NCBI GenBank assembly: GCA_963681505.1
Contig: OY811974.1
Span: 8,146,239-8,210,238, forward strand
From: Eunapius fragilis
Taxonomy: Eukaryota > Porifera > Demospongiae > Spongillida > Spongillidae
DNA: 64,000 nt
Reading direction: 5' to 3'
Part shown: piece by piece, positions 21,952 through 34,299 of the stretch
Numbering within the stretch: the first letter of the stretch is position 1
Layout: each line of letters begins with the position of its first letter
The notes under the pieces: generated by a model
The model's input: the letters and a program-made list of their open reading frames with translations, nothing else
Database searches by the model: none
What the model was told of the DNA's origin: nothing
Position numbers and translations under genes: made by a program

Positions 21952-23156
21952 TACACGTGGTGCATGTATGTGTACAATTCCTTGCACAAACTCTGCACGG
22001 CATTCCTTTCAATGGCACTTGGGGGTCTTGCCTTTAAATGCAGGTCAAGTAGGGGGTATCATCTTTTAAAGGTGGTGGATTGGTAGTAATCTTAAGTTAC
22101 ACCATACAGTCCAGGGAAGCAGGGTAGCACCAAAGGTGCTTACACTTCAAGGCTTGGTGGGAAGGAGGGGGGGGGGGGGGGGGAGAGATTACGTAAGCCC
22201 CCACCTACCCACTTTGTGAAATAATCAGTAGCCATAGGTGTGTGTGCTGGTTATGGTCTCAGATATAATATAGCTCCCAGTAATATCTACAGCTTATTTT
22301 CATAGGGTACTACCCCCTCCCCCCCATACTAAAAAGCCTTGAAGTGGGCGGGGTTCTGCTTTATCCGTGGGTACTTTTTTTTTTCCTTCTGGTGACACAT
22401 TTGCATACATGTAGATGTGTAGCACACACATACACATACAATGACAAGATATTCATCGATGTAGCCAAGTCTGTTGTCCCCAGTTTGCAACCACACTTAG
22501 GTCACTCCCATGGCCCAGCACGCTTTGTTTCACAGGTCTGTTTTGTCGGCTTCTGATGGACCTACAGTAACAGGATTTGGCATATGCAGAGTTGCGCGTT
22601 CGCCTTTAAAACGCTCTTCACTGCATTTTAAGTATGTCAGGCTCCACACTGTCTGTCGTGTGATGCACCCACTGTAATTGGTTTGAAGTGGCTTGTGGGG
22701 GGGAGTATGTGTCTCTCTGCCAACTGGTGTGCTGTACCTCGAAGGGCACTATGAGGGCCTTGCTCTGAGATGTAGGCACATCATGTGGGTGTGGCACATC
22801 ATGTGATTGGTATAATAGAGTGCATTATTCATCTTCTGCTAATACTACAGTACTGATCCATGTACGTCACTTCTTCAGTACTGATGTCATTTCTTCAATT
22901 ACTTGTCTATGAGATCATGTGATTAAATCATGTTACATGTAGCTTGTTAATTTTTTAAAAAACCCTGAGTATCATATTAGGCTTTACCTGTATGTGTGGG
23001 GGGGGGAGGGGACGTGTGGGTGGGTAGGTGGAGGGTGAGGGGACTAGCAGCATCCTGTGGATTATGTTCTCAGTAGTGTTTGGTGACTAAAATTACTTGT
23101 GTGCTGAAGGATCCCCCCCCCCCCCCCCCTCCCTCCCCCCCCTCGTACTCACACAG
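21948..23156. other. Putative intron of EPG5-like locus; G/C runs
   Basis: No exon recognised. Contains a G run at about 22,167-22,183 and a C run with pyrimidine tract (about 23,112-23,145) that leads into the acceptor of the next exon. Confidence 0.4.
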
Positions 23157-23228
23157 GGATATCAGAAGGACTTCAAAGCTAGTCAGCCTCTCATTTGGAC
23201 TGTCCTGCAGAAGGATGTTACGTCGAGT
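23157..23228 (+). CDS. EPG5-like locus: exon 4 (phase 0 to 0)
   Basis: Acceptor ACTCACACAG and consensus donor AGT|GTAAGTATT bound exactly 24 codons (GYQKDFKASQPLIWTVLQKD then VTSS). The pattern D-x-x-x-A-x-x-x-(L/I)W fits my recollection of the helical segment just before the GxCAD block in EPG5. It joins in frame with the next exon. Confidence 0.6.
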
Positions 23229-23336
23229 GTAAGTATTCCATTTTTAAAAAATCAGGATGATGTACTAACAGATTATACACTTGTACTGTGTACCTAGGAT
23301 GTGCACACACACACACAGTACAGTTCCTATGCCTGC

Positions 23337-23650
<314 letters not shown>

Positions 23651-23659
23651 CTTCATCAG

Positions 23660-23879
23660 GGCAAGTGTGCGGACAACACCAAGGTCTCCCACACCCATGT
23701 CTACAACTATGCTGTGTTCAACCCTGATGCCACCGTCAAGGCCAACACTGCCCTCAAGTCGCTGAGAGAAACGCTCCTCCTCCCAGTGGCACGCATTCAT
23801 GTTGTTAACTACCTCCACCATTTGGTGGAGACCTTACCTGACATTCTCCACTGTGACCCCAACTCACTGGATGTTACTG
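23660..23879 (+). CDS. EPG5-like locus: exon 5, conserved N-terminal block
   Basis: Acceptor CTTCATCAG and donor ACTG|GTAAGT bound 73 codons plus one base. The product starts GKCADNTKVSHTHVYNYAVF and contains LKSLRETLLL and HVVNYLHHLVETLPDIL. The G-x-CAD-x-x-KV block and following helices match my memory of human EPG5 shortly after its disordered N-terminus. EPG5 tethers autophagosomes to late endosomes/lysosomes through Rab7 and LC3. The remaining ~2,000 residues of EPG5 are not found downstream, so this is at most an N-terminal fragment. Base composition is richer in C than the surroundings, as expected for coding DNA. Confidence 0.6.
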
Positions 23880-24451
23880 GTAAGTAACATTACTGTGTAG
23901 AGTGTATGTGTGTGTATGTGGGTTTGTCACATGTATGTGTACATGTATGTGTGTTGGTGTATAACCTGTGTGTTCATGCTATTTTACCATGTCAGCATCT
24001 GTAGTACCTGTATCTATATCATTTACATCTATGCTTACATATTTTCTTCTGAGAAGGATATAAATTGACTGGGTGAGGGTGGTGGGGTGATGAAAGCCCT
24101 CACAAGGTACCTGTAGTGAGGGCAAGTTGTGTTAGAATGAACATTATAATTCTTAACTACGTCGTCACATGTACATGTAGGGTTGGTTGTTCTTTGACGT
24201 TGCAATTAATTTGTTTTTCTTTTAATTGTTAACACCATCAGACTAGTAGTACAGAATACAAGAAGTATGCATTTAATAACAAGCTGCACATGCACATGTG
24301 TGCGTCCACTGCATGTACAGTGTGTGTTACTATCTGCAGGGCTTTTTTTTGCTTCTCCTAAAGTTAAACCCTTTATGGTAACCAGGAAAATACTCATTGT
24401 ATTGGTAATGTCACTGGCCCGATGCAGGGTTATTCGTCATTGGTGTGTTGT

Positions 24452-24735
24452 ATGTTGTAGGGTGTGTTGGGGGAAGCAGGGGGTAGATCTTTATGGCATG
24501 TTGAATGTTGTAGGGTGTGTTGTGGGAGCAGGGGGTAGATCTTTATGGCATGTTGAATGTTGTAGGGTGTGTTGTGGGAGCAAGGGGTAGATCTTTATGG
24601 CATGTTGAATGTTGTAGGGTGTGTCGTGGGAGCAAGGGGTAGATCTTTATGGCGTGTTGTAGGGTGTGTTGTGGGAGGAGGGGTTAGATCTTTACGGCAT
24701 GGTGTGTGTTGTAAGGTGTGTTGGGGGGAGGAGGG
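24452..24735. repeat. ~52-bp tandem repeat, about 5 copies
   Basis: The unit contains ATGTTGTAGGGTGTGTTGTG and GGTAGATCTTTATGGC, spaced 52-53 bp apart, with decay in later copies. Confidence 0.88.
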
Positions 24736-25806
24736 GTAGAACTTATTTTTTTGGTTGGATCTGGTTCCAAAATAGGATGCCAGATCATGTTTGGAAAATG
24801 TATGGGATGAAGCTACTGACAGAAGAATGGCTTTTGTCTGTACATGCTGCTTTTGTTTCACATCTCGGTAATACAAACTGCTATCATCTATCTCTCAATG
24901 TGTTAATGTTTCCTTGTGTGAGGTATAAGGGTGACAGATCATACACTTTTTTGTTGTTTGAGGAACGAATTAGATGCTCCCAGCAAGATATGGAGGAGTA
25001 GCCTACAGTTAAGGTGCATGAACTTGTAGATTGATGAGGATGATAGTGTGGGAACTTAGGGGTGTGGGGGAATGTGCAGCTCTTCTCAGGGGATGGAGCA
25101 CATGATCTGTACAATGGTTTGCTGCTGTATGCATGTGCACATGTCTGGTGCTGGTGGCAACATACAGATACTGCACCAATATTGAATTGATGTGATATGC
25201 ATGAGGCAGAGCATATGACGTTGGGTGTAAGGTGTTGGGCAGAAGATGTGTAAAAAATACAGTGGGGGTTGTGAATGAGGTATGAAAACCATTGGAGTCC
25301 TTTACCACACATGCGCAGTACAAAGACCATTGTGAAACTGGGTGCACAGTGTGTGTGTGTGAGTGTGTGAGTGTGTGTGTATGTGTGTGCTTAGTGTATG
25401 TGTGTTGTACAGTAGTGGAGTTGGTGGATGTTCCGTAACCGTTCAATGTGGTTGCTAATCCTGAATGAAAGCCTTAATCCCATGGAATGACTTTGCGTAG
25501 CAACGTAATTTTTGTATGGGGATGGTTTTCTTAGAAGTGAATACATGTATTTAGTCTCCATATGCATAGTGCTAGTCACAATATTGTCACTCTGCAGTAG
25601 TTAGACAGCCTGTTATATTATTGTTCTGTTCAGACCCTAGAACCACAGTTTTAAATGTACTGCTTTATTAAGCATATACTTATGGATTTACATGTATGTG
25701 CCGATAGCATTGGGTCAATGATTCTTTCAACATAAGACTTTGCAAAATTTGTGTGATGGTGTATTAGGGTACACAATAGATTGTGTTAGGGTTGAAATTA
25801 GGATGC

Positions 25807-26192
25807 AATGGTGAAATAGGTGTAGTGGTGTAATGAGGGTGTAATGGTGTAATAGGTGTACTGGTGTAATGAGGGTGTAGTGGTGTAATGAGGGTGTAGT
25901 GGTGTAATGAGGGTGTACTGGTGTAATGAGGGTGTACTGGTGTAATGAGGGTGTACTGGTGTAATGAGGTGTAGTGGTGTAATAAGGGTGTAGTGGTGTA
26001 ATAGGTGTAGTGGTGTAATGAGGGTGTAGTGGTGTAATGAAGGTGTAGTGGTGTAATGAGGGTGTACTGGTGTAATGAGGTGTAGTGGTGTAGTGGTGTA
26101 ATGAGGGTGTAGTGGTGTAATGAGGTGTAGTGGTGTAATAAGGGTGTAGTGGTGTAATAAGGGTGTAGTGGTGTAATAGGTGTAGTGGTGTT
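25807..26192. repeat. 19-bp minisatellite, about 20 copies
   Basis: Units of GTGTAATGAGGGTGTAGTG with variants lacking one or more G. Minus-strand TTTPHYT-type frames are artefacts of the repeat. Confidence 0.92.
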
Positions 26193-26700
26193 AGGGCCCA
26201 GGAAGCCATAATTCATCAAGTAGAATTAGGTTATTGCTACAGCTAGGAACCTGCCTTCCTACAGGCAGTTGTGAGCCAAGCCCTATGCATACATCTCTCT
26301 GACATTGAACTGCCTTCTGCAGCAGTAAAGTGAATTACATAATATGCAATAGAGTGTGTATTGAACTTACATCTGGATCAGTTATTCAAACAATAATAAT
26401 CAAGGTCAGCTGTACTATTGGGAGACCTCTTGATTGGTTCTTACATTGTAATTGTTCAGGACAGGGAAGAGCTATTGACTGGGAAACAGAACAAGCTCTT
26501 CTCTTCAATGTGAAGGTGCATAAATGATGCACCAAAGGATGTGTGTTATGTATATTTATATACATCTGATGTGCATACATGTACATGTATCATCAAGAGT
26601 CTCACTTGTTTGTTTGAACAAGTGAAATGTCTCCTTTATATTCCTCCCCTTCTCCTTCATCTTCTTTCACCCTGTGTTTCTCTACTTTCTCCCACTTTAG

Positions 26701-26760
26701 ATGAACAGCCTGTGCAACCTCAACCACAGACTTCACAAGCTCCACCCCCAGGGTCACCAG
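26701..26760 (+). CDS. Proline/glutamine-rich linker mini-exon (phase 1 to 1)
   Basis: Acceptor CCCACTTTAG and donor CCAG|GTATGG bound 60 bases. The phase-1 frame, continuing from the trailing G of exon 5, reads EQPVQPQPQTSQAPPPGSPG. This resembles the short P-rich phase-1 exons before the death-domain exon of the receptor gene at 40,362-40,463. Confidence 0.55.
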
Positions 26761-26833
26761 GTATGGTTATGGTCACACACCTCATCTTATTTAGTATGAA
26801 TTTCTGGAAGTATGCTGCCTCAAAGTAACACAT

Positions 26834-27024
26834 AAAATATTCTCTATGAGAAAGTTTGTGATAAATAGGATTCGAAGGCAATGGTGATGTATGTAAACAA
26901 GAATAAAAATAGATAGTCCTATATTTAGTACATTTGTATAACATTGCCTTGCATTGTACAAAACATAGGACTATTTTATTATCACTCATGCATTCAAATC
27001 CTATATACCCATAGAGAATGCTTT
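26834..27024. mobile_element. Fold-back MITE family, copy 5, in intron
   Basis: The left end AAAATATTCTCTATGAG pairs with the right end ending AGAGAATGCTTT. The inner CCTATATTTAGTACA block is mirrored by AAACATAGGAC. It sits between the two linker mini-exons. Confidence 0.7.
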
Positions 27025-27260
27025 AATTATAATGGTTGCATGACATGCACTTGTATACACTCTCCAGCATCGCACTTTAACCCCACGTTTGACACTGAAT
27101 GATGCACCAAATGATGTGTGCTGTGTGTATTTAATTGCTACACGTATCTCACTAGTAAAGTTGGAAACAGTGAAATGCTTTCATCTCTCCCCTCCTTCCC
27201 CACTTCTTCTTCCTTTTCATCTCCTTTCACTTCTGTTTTCCTCCCCCCTCCCTCACCTAG

Positions 27261-27323
27261 AGATATCTTCACTTGTGCCGACTCCTACACAGGAATCACG
27301 AGCTGAATCCCGAGAACCACTAG
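27261..27323 (+). CDS. Second linker mini-exon (phase 1 to 1)
   Basis: Acceptor CCTCACCTAG and donor CTAG|GTATGG bound 63 bases. The frame ISSLVPTPTQESRAESREPL follows on from the trailing G of the previous mini-exon. The donor context GTATGGTTRTGG is shared with that mini-exon, which suggests exon duplication. Confidence 0.5.
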   Translation, partial: RYLHLCRLLHRNHELNPENH

Positions 27324-27436
27324 GTATGGTTGTGGTCATGGGGGAGTGGTATTTGTTCCACTTTCCATCCCCCCCTTCACTATCTTCCTCCCCAAGATCC
27401 GCCCTCCCTCCCACTTTTATTGTTCTTCCCTGCTAG

Positions 27437-27685
27437 TGGGGGCGACATGAACATCATCACAAATACAACAACTTTGCGATATTCCTCCTCAACGATAACA
27501 ATGAGGATATAATGGAAAGACTCGAACATGATAACCACTCAAATGCTGAGAATATCACCAAGGCAATATTCAGGACATGGCTTCAGGGGGGTGTCAGAGA
27601 ATGGAGCACATTAGTGGCCGCTCTCAGAACAGTGAACCTGGGTACCTTGGCAGACCAGGTTGAGGTTGTGACCAAGGAGCACTAA
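27437..27685 (+). CDS. Terminal exon with death-fold domain
   Basis: From the acceptor CCCTGCTAG, 82 codons run to TAA at 27,683-27,685. Recognisable helices are NNFAIFLLNDNNEDIMERL, NITKAIFRTWLQGG, REWSTLVAALRTV and LGTLADQVEVV. The W...L..aLR pattern followed by LaxxI/V is typical of a death domain, an intracellular protein-interaction fold used in apoptotic and immune signalling. The exon frame does not join the phase-1 mini-exon upstream: it needs two more bases, so either an indel or a different upstream exon is involved. An AATAAA lies about 200 bp downstream. Confidence 0.65.
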   Translation, partial: WGRHEHHHKYNNFAIFLLNDNNEDIMERLEHDNHSNAENITKAIFRTWLQGGVREWSTLVAALRTVNLGTLADQVEVVTKEH

Positions 27686-27891
27686 TGGTTTGAATTTATA
27701 TGGCTATTATTTTTGTACAAGGTTTGTATTGATAAAGAAAATTCATTTTTGCTTAAGGTATCATGTGATGAGTGCTTGTACATGTATGATGAAGTGTGGA
27801 GTGCTTGTATGATGAAGGTGTGATGAGTATACTTGTGTGCGCCATCAGCAAGGAAAGCCGATGCAGTGGGGAGGAGGGGGTGGGGTGCACA

Positions 27892-27897
27892 AATAAA
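27892..27897 (+). terminator. Candidate polyadenylation signal
   Basis: AATAAA about 206 bp after the death-fold stop codon on the same strand. Confidence 0.4.
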
Positions 27898-27899
27898 TG

Positions 27900-28799
27900 T
27901 TAGCATATTATAAGTTGTATAATTTTGCCATGACCTTACATCAACCTCATGTCAGATTGAAGTACCATTTTAGTTTGTAGGGGTGTGGCTTGGTGATAAG
28001 ATAAGTTTTGATTGGGATGGGTTATTGGTGAGGGTTCATGTAGCAGGTGAGCATGTACCAGATGACCATCTACAAGGTGACAATGAAAATATACCAGACT
28101 TAATAAAAGCAGATGATTCTAGAATTGGCCTAACATTATATTTTGAAAGCTCGAAGTAAGAAATGATGACTTGGAGGCAATATAAGCACAATGAGAACTA
28201 GATATCTGAAGATATGTTCTTAATGGTTTTAGTTTCAACCAGTTGGATGTCTGACAGGGAATAACTTGAAGTGGTGGTGGAATTTTTTTTAAATTCATTG
28301 CCATAGCGAGTTGCCATTTGGAATCATCCACATAATAAAACAAGCTACATGTTGCAATCACCACAAAGGAAAAAAATTAATTTAGTATTATCTGCAAAGA
28401 TCTTCACACCTACAGACATTTCAAGGCAATCTGTGAGGTCATTGATGTATATCAAGATACAATGACCGCTGAATAATATTGATGTTAATCAATGATAGGT
28501 ACATATGTACGTAACTGATGTAGTCTGATTAGAAGCTTCAAACTGCTTCCATTTCGGAGTTAAGGTTGAAATTTTCGTTTTATTTTTATTTTCGCAATGT
28601 ACTTGATTTTGGAGGAGTTTTGAGATTTTCATCAAACTAAACAGGTACTATTTTGGAGTAATGAACAAACTTTGAAATGTAGGGTATGGAAAATAAAGAG
28701 AGCTCAGCTATAATATTTATTTCCTTAAAATTTGACAACAAATAAATTTTGAGCGCCAGGATTGTATATGAAATTGCAAAACCCATCATGGCGCCTCCA
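27900..28799. other. No gene recognised
   Basis: AT-rich sequence without a convincing frame or repeat. Confidence 0.35.
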
Positions 28800-28801
28800 G
28801 C

Positions 28802-28986
28802 ATTTCTGTAAGGGGGAGGGGGGGGGGGGGGGGGGGCTGTCTGCTTTTGGCTGATTCAACCAGTTGTATGTGTATAACTGAATACTTTAACGTATATTAG
28901 AAGGAGGGGGGGGGGGGGGGGGGGGTGGCACCGTTCAGTTCCAAGGGAGGGGCCATGGCCCCCCTGCCCCACACCCCTTGGGAATG
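28802..28986. repeat. Pair of long G runs with G-rich flanks
   Basis: Runs of 15 or more G lie near 28,812-28,835 and 28,906-28,925, the second followed by GGGAGGGGCCATGG. They resemble the G-run ends of the hAT-like MITEs but no TIR pair was found. Confidence 0.6.
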
Positions 28987-29527
28987 TCCATGCCCATCCA
29001 CAGTAAAACACCTTTGATAAAGTAGAGGCTAATTTAGACGGGATATTATAGAAAATCAGCAGTACAAAATACTTCTGCGATGTTGAATTAGATTTGCGAT
29101 AACAAGAATTCAACATATCAATCGTCACAGCTGCTACAGAAAGGCACAGAAGTAAACAAAAAAAAACTCTTTTGAAGTGGATGGGAAACCAAGCGGACCA
29201 TTTTTCAATACATGTCATATGCGTACAAGACCGTTTATATTAGATATTGATAATAAAGTGTCTGGTAACTCTACATATGTACCAAAGTATCTCTGGTATG
29301 GCGAGAATTGTAATGATTATTACATAGTCATATCATGCACTGATAAAATAACCAATAGGATAGTAAATCTATTATCTATGGGCGAAGAGACAAAAAAATT
29401 CTTTATTCTGCCGCAATGGTAGACAGCTAAAGATTTGTGCTGATCATTGTAATAGTTGCTGCATGTTTCGAACGCGCTGTCAGAACCCTCATCCAGACCA
29501 CCCAAGCACCCGCAGACTTTCTAAGTC

Positions 29528-30985
29528 ATCTAGCTACAGAGTACCCCACAGCAGTCAGCTAGCTACAAAATACCCCACAGCAGTCAGCTAGCTACAGAGT
29601 ACCCCACAGCTAACAGCTAGCTACAGATTACCCCACAGCAGTCTACCTAGCTATAGAGTACTCCACAGCAATCAACGGTGGATTGTACCCCACAGCTATG
29701 ATAGACATTACCCCTCAGCAGTCAGCTACATGTGTATTTACAGAGTACCCCACGGCTATAACAGCTAGCTACAGAGTACCCCACAGCTTATAGCTAGCTA
29801 CAGGGTTAGGAGTACCCCACAACAGTCAACAATGGAGTTGTCCTTATAGCAGACAGCTAAAAAATACCCCACAGCATGCAGTCGGCTGGCGACAGAGTCC
29901 CCACAGTGGCAGCTAAATGGACCCTACAGAGTACCCCACTGCATTCAGCTAGCTGGAGTTGACCAGCTAGCTACGGAGTACCCCACAGCTAACAGCTAGC
30001 TGCAGAGTAGCAGTCCACTAGCTACAGAGTACCTGACAAGTGCTGAGTACCCCACAGCAGTCAGTGTAGTGTACCCTATAGCACGCAGTACCCCACAGTG
30101 CTCAGTCAGCTAGCTGCAGAGTACCCCACAGCACTCGGCTAGCTACAGAGTTATGAATACTCCACAGCAGTTGGCTAGCTATAGAATACCTCACAGCAGT
30201 CAGCAGTCTACCTAGCTACAGAGTACCCCATGGCAATCAACAATGGAGTTGACCCTTTACAAGACAGCTGCAAAATACCCCACAGCAGTCAGCTAGCCAC
30301 AGAGTACTCTACAGCAGTAGCTACACACATGCACACACACACACACACACACATGCACACACACACACACAAACACTGTACATAGTATATGTACCCCACT
30401 GCAGTCAACCATGGGGTGGTCCCTGTAGCAGACAGCTACAGAGTACCAGCTGTCTACAGAGTACCCCACAGCTAACAGCTAACTACAGATTATCCCACAG
30501 CAGTCTACCTAGCTACATAGTTCCCCACAGCAGTCAACGGTGGAGTGTACCCCACAGATATGATAGACATTATCCTTCAGCAGTCAGCTAGTGACAGAGT
30601 ATCTGACAGAAGTCAGCTAGCTACTCAGTACCCCTCAGTCAGCTAGCGACAGAGTAACTCTACAGCCCCAGAGTACCCCATAACAGTGAATGAGGGAATA
30701 GACTGCAGTCAATAGTGGAGTGAACCCTATGGCAGACATCACCCCACAGCACTCAACAGTGGAGTGGTCCCTATAGCAGACAGCTAAAGAGTACCCCATA
30801 TATAAAGAGCAGTCAGCTGTCAGCTGTGATGGCATGCAGGCAGCTACAGAATACCCTACAGCAGACTGTGGAGTGGACCTATCTCAGACACCTACAGAGT
30901 ACCCCACAGCAGTCAGCTTACCCCACAGTAGTCAATGGTGGATTGGACCATACTGCAGACAGCTACTGAGTACCCCATAGCAGCG
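29528..30985. repeat. Degenerate satellite built on AGCTACAGAGTACCCCACAG
   Basis: About 1.45 kb of diverged units with the core AGCTAGCTACAGAGTACCCC and ACAGCAGTC, at variable spacing near 30 bp. A (CA)n patch interrupts it at about 30,323-30,371. Traces of the core (GCAGACAGCT) continue to about 31,370. Confidence 0.85.
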
Positions 30986-31502
30986 AACGGAGTAGTGGAC
31001 AGTTATAGAATGGCCACTACAGTAGTTGAGTGGCAGACAGAGCTGTCAAGTGGATGCTAGGGTAGACAGCTTTGAAGTTGACCCTACATACTCCATGGCA
31101 TAGGTGTGCATGTATAGTAATACAGCAGTATCCACATCATAGCTGTCTGCTTTGGGGTACTCCATAGCTGTCTTCATGTCATATGGTCACTCTACAGCTG
31201 CCTTCTGTTTGGCATACAGTACAGTAGACAACTGTGGAGTGGTCTCTATGGCAGACAGCAGTGGAACAGACAGAGGAGTAACCATGGGTCCAAGACATGA
31301 AGTAGACCTGGGGACGTATTACAACAGGCAACTCTAGAGTGAATCCAACGGCAGACAGCTATATATGGAGTGGACCTAGCTGTGAAGTAAACCCCATGTT
31401 TTATAGCTATTCCTCATAAATTTCCTGAACACCTTTGTTGAACCTTATTATTATTCCGGCTGTGACTCACTGCTGTGTCCTCAACAATCAGTATTGATAG
31501 GG

Positions 31503-31742
31503 CTAGGAATCAACTATAGCATCTACAACTTCAGTTAATGAATACATATACCCTGGTTTTGTAGTTTGATCCAAAGGGCAGGCACGTTTTAAAATACATG
31601 CAGCTCCAGCACTCAAACACTCCTGAGTGGTGCTCAATGGCTTCTCCACGGGTCCGTATGGTTGAGGGTTGCTTGGCTGAAGGTGACCGGCCGGAATGTA
31701 GCGGTGGGGGCGTGGCAGTGGCACCAACTGATTCACGTGCAA
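31503..31742 (-). CDS. Unrecognised possible exon
   Basis: A 79-codon minus-strand frame whose upstream part is proline-rich (GHLQPSNPQPYGPVEKPL), followed by QECLSAGAACILKRACPLDQ and YMYSLTEVVDAIVDS. The mix of residues is more protein-like than neighbouring frames, but no family is recognised and no partner exon was found. Confidence 0.2.
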   Translation of the reverse strand: MHVNQLVPLPRPHRYIPAGHLQPSNPQPYGPVEKPLSTTQECLSAGAACILKRACPLDQTTKPGYMYSLTEVVDAIVDS

Positions 31743-33129
31743 AGCGTTATAGCACTTATAGAATATTAGATGTATATGATCTCTGTAGAAACTGAGTCAT
31801 TATCATTATTTTCGATGTGGCTAGATCCTTAATTCCGCTCCCCCGTGTCACGCACACGTATAAGCTTGAGTGGTTAATAAGATAATCTCTGCTTTGAGTC
31901 CTTTGACCCCTAATCCCATTAAGCCCTGTATGGTTTGCGCATGCATATATGTGTAATGCCAGAGATAATATATAAACATATTATCTCTGGTAATGCGGAC
32001 GCACAAGTATTATTGCCGCACAATTCCACTGATCTGAGAGACTGTGCATATAAGTGAATTTAAAAGGTACATCAGTTTTGACACTTTAGTACAAGCCCCG
32101 GTTTGTGAGATCCGCATGCTGGACCATGCATGTATGCATGCGCGTTTTGTTTTGCAATTGTGATTGCAACGCGGGACGATACGCACAAAAACTGTTAACC
32201 TTCTAACGCTGGATAGCAATACGGTCGATGAGCTAGTAGCTTATTAAGGATGTTCTACTATTGGCCGTTCCCCGGGCTTCGTGGCTAGGCAAGTTTGGGG
32301 TGTGTGGTGCCATGGCACTCCCCCAGTCGTTATACGGTGCCAGATACCTGCCCGGATGATCACCTCATCTCTCCCAGACGATGTACGGAGAATGAGGGGG
32401 AAAAAAAAATAGTGCCCTGCCTTCGCGCGCCCGTTAGAGCGAACTGACCTGCTCATGCGCGATGGAGTATATATAAATATACCCACGATCCCTACGCCCA
32501 CGCGCGTGTGATGCTGCTCGTCGTTTAACTACTTTAAACCTTATTCTTTTGAGTTGTTGTTATTATTATTTTTTCATATTAGACACATTATAATGATCAG
32601 ATAAGCATTCATAGGTAGTGAATGACGGATGAGATTTCAAAGTTCAATTGGAGATCCTGCTTTCTGAGCAGGAGAGGTCGATGGCCTTACTGAACATGTT
32701 TGTTGGTCTGTGATAGGAGGACCTTGAGCCTCTGATGCACATTACTGCAGATCGCAATAAGGAGAAACTCAACTTGCATCTTAGCAGTAGAGCTATATGG
32801 GTGATTTTGTTTTTCAGCTATGAGCGAGGCCATTCTTTTGTATACTATACAGTACATGTAGAGCCAGGTTTTATAAAAACTATATGCTATGCCAACGTCG
32901 AGTGCAGTGAGTGAGTCTAGTGACGTTATCTTTTAATCTCCTAAAATAGTTTCGGCACGTGCACCTCTGCGTTTTTACATCCAGCCATGCAAAGCTTCAT
33001 AATACGACGTTGTATTTGATAGCTGAAAACGTCGAGGAACACTCGGAATGCCGCAAACAGTAAGTGCAGAAAAATCCGCTTGCTTTAGACATATTGTACT
33101 ATCCAGGCGCCGGTAGGGACCACTAATAA

Positions 33130-33131
<2 letters not shown>
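31743..33131. other. No gene recognised; small palindrome
   Basis: A 13-bp-arm palindrome CCAGAGATAATAT...ATATTATCTCTGG lies at about 31,961-31,992; half of it recurs near 979. Otherwise no feature is supported. Confidence 0.4.

Positions 33132-33176
<45 letters not shown>
33132..33176. repeat. (CA)n microsatellite
   Basis: About 22 uninterrupted AC dinucleotides. Confidence 0.95.
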
Positions 33177-33182
<6 letters not shown>

Positions 33183-34299
33183 GAGCTTTAGCATATCGCT
33201 TAGTCGGAATATGGGCGGATGTTCGCATTGGTTATGCGTGGGTATTGCATAGTGACGTAACGTTTACTTACTTTTTGAAAGTTACATAGCCATTTTGCTA
33301 CGCAAAATCAAAGTTGATTAGCAACTCGGTTCAGTTGCATAGCAATTTGTCCTCGCCTAGATGTGTGATACGATTCATCACATTGAAGGAATTTACAGCA
33401 GAGCTATCCCACGCACACGCCCGCGCTGTGCACCCATATGCATGTGATTCATACGCGTACGCAATCGTCAGATTTGCTGATATTAATTGTCGCGATCGAT
33501 GTCACCTGAGTGTGCACAATCTCGCTGATACAACGTGGGTACGTTGCGCGAGCAGCGCTTTGTACAGACACCTTTTTGATTGGCATGTCCCTGCCTGCAA
33601 ACGCGGATAGATTGCATCGCAGATTTCTGAGATAATGTTTTGAAGCTGTTTCGCACCTTTAAAAAACTGTTTCGCAAAATGCGATGCGATACCGGTTAAA
33701 TTATTCACTGGAATACATGTTTTGACAAGGTTTCGCCCAGGCCGGCCCTTTCCGTCTTTGACTTTCTGGAGGTTCCCGTTGGTGTCTGTTAGTTTTGATC
33801 GTCGAAAGCCCTATTCAGCTTATTGACTTGACCTCTTATCTAGTTCACTGTTTCCAATTCTGAACGTGCTGGTATTGCAAAGCTGCAACGTAATACAACT
33901 ACATGATGATGTATGTGAAACCATATATGAGGGTCCATGACTCCACTGTAGTACCTTTTCAAGAGCTTCCGCCCTTCACGCTGGAGGGGGCACATCACCC
34001 CTCCAGCACTCCCCCCCCCCCCCCCCCACACACACACACCTTGCTTGGGAGTTGAGAACCTTCCGCCGACTCTAGTCTCTATCAGTCGTTTGATTTAATA
34101 CAGCCCGACCACTTTGATGTAATATTGAGCCGGCCTATGGACATCAACAGTCCAAACTATAATAAAGAATACTTAGTAGGTGTGGCAGGAGCTTACGTTT
34201 GCATCCTTTAGAATCAAATTTGAACTTGGTTCGATGGATTGAAAGTATTTTTCTTTAAATTAACTGATAACATTTAGATCCCAATAAGCTGCAGATAAC

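Noticed and set aside
21358..21987. Proline/tyrosine-rich and HTHT-rich minus-strand frames
   Set aside because: They follow from the 31-bp minisatellite and the (GT)n tract.
25727..26219. Minus-strand HYTTTP-rich frames
   Set aside because: Products of the 19-bp minisatellite with no start or exon context.
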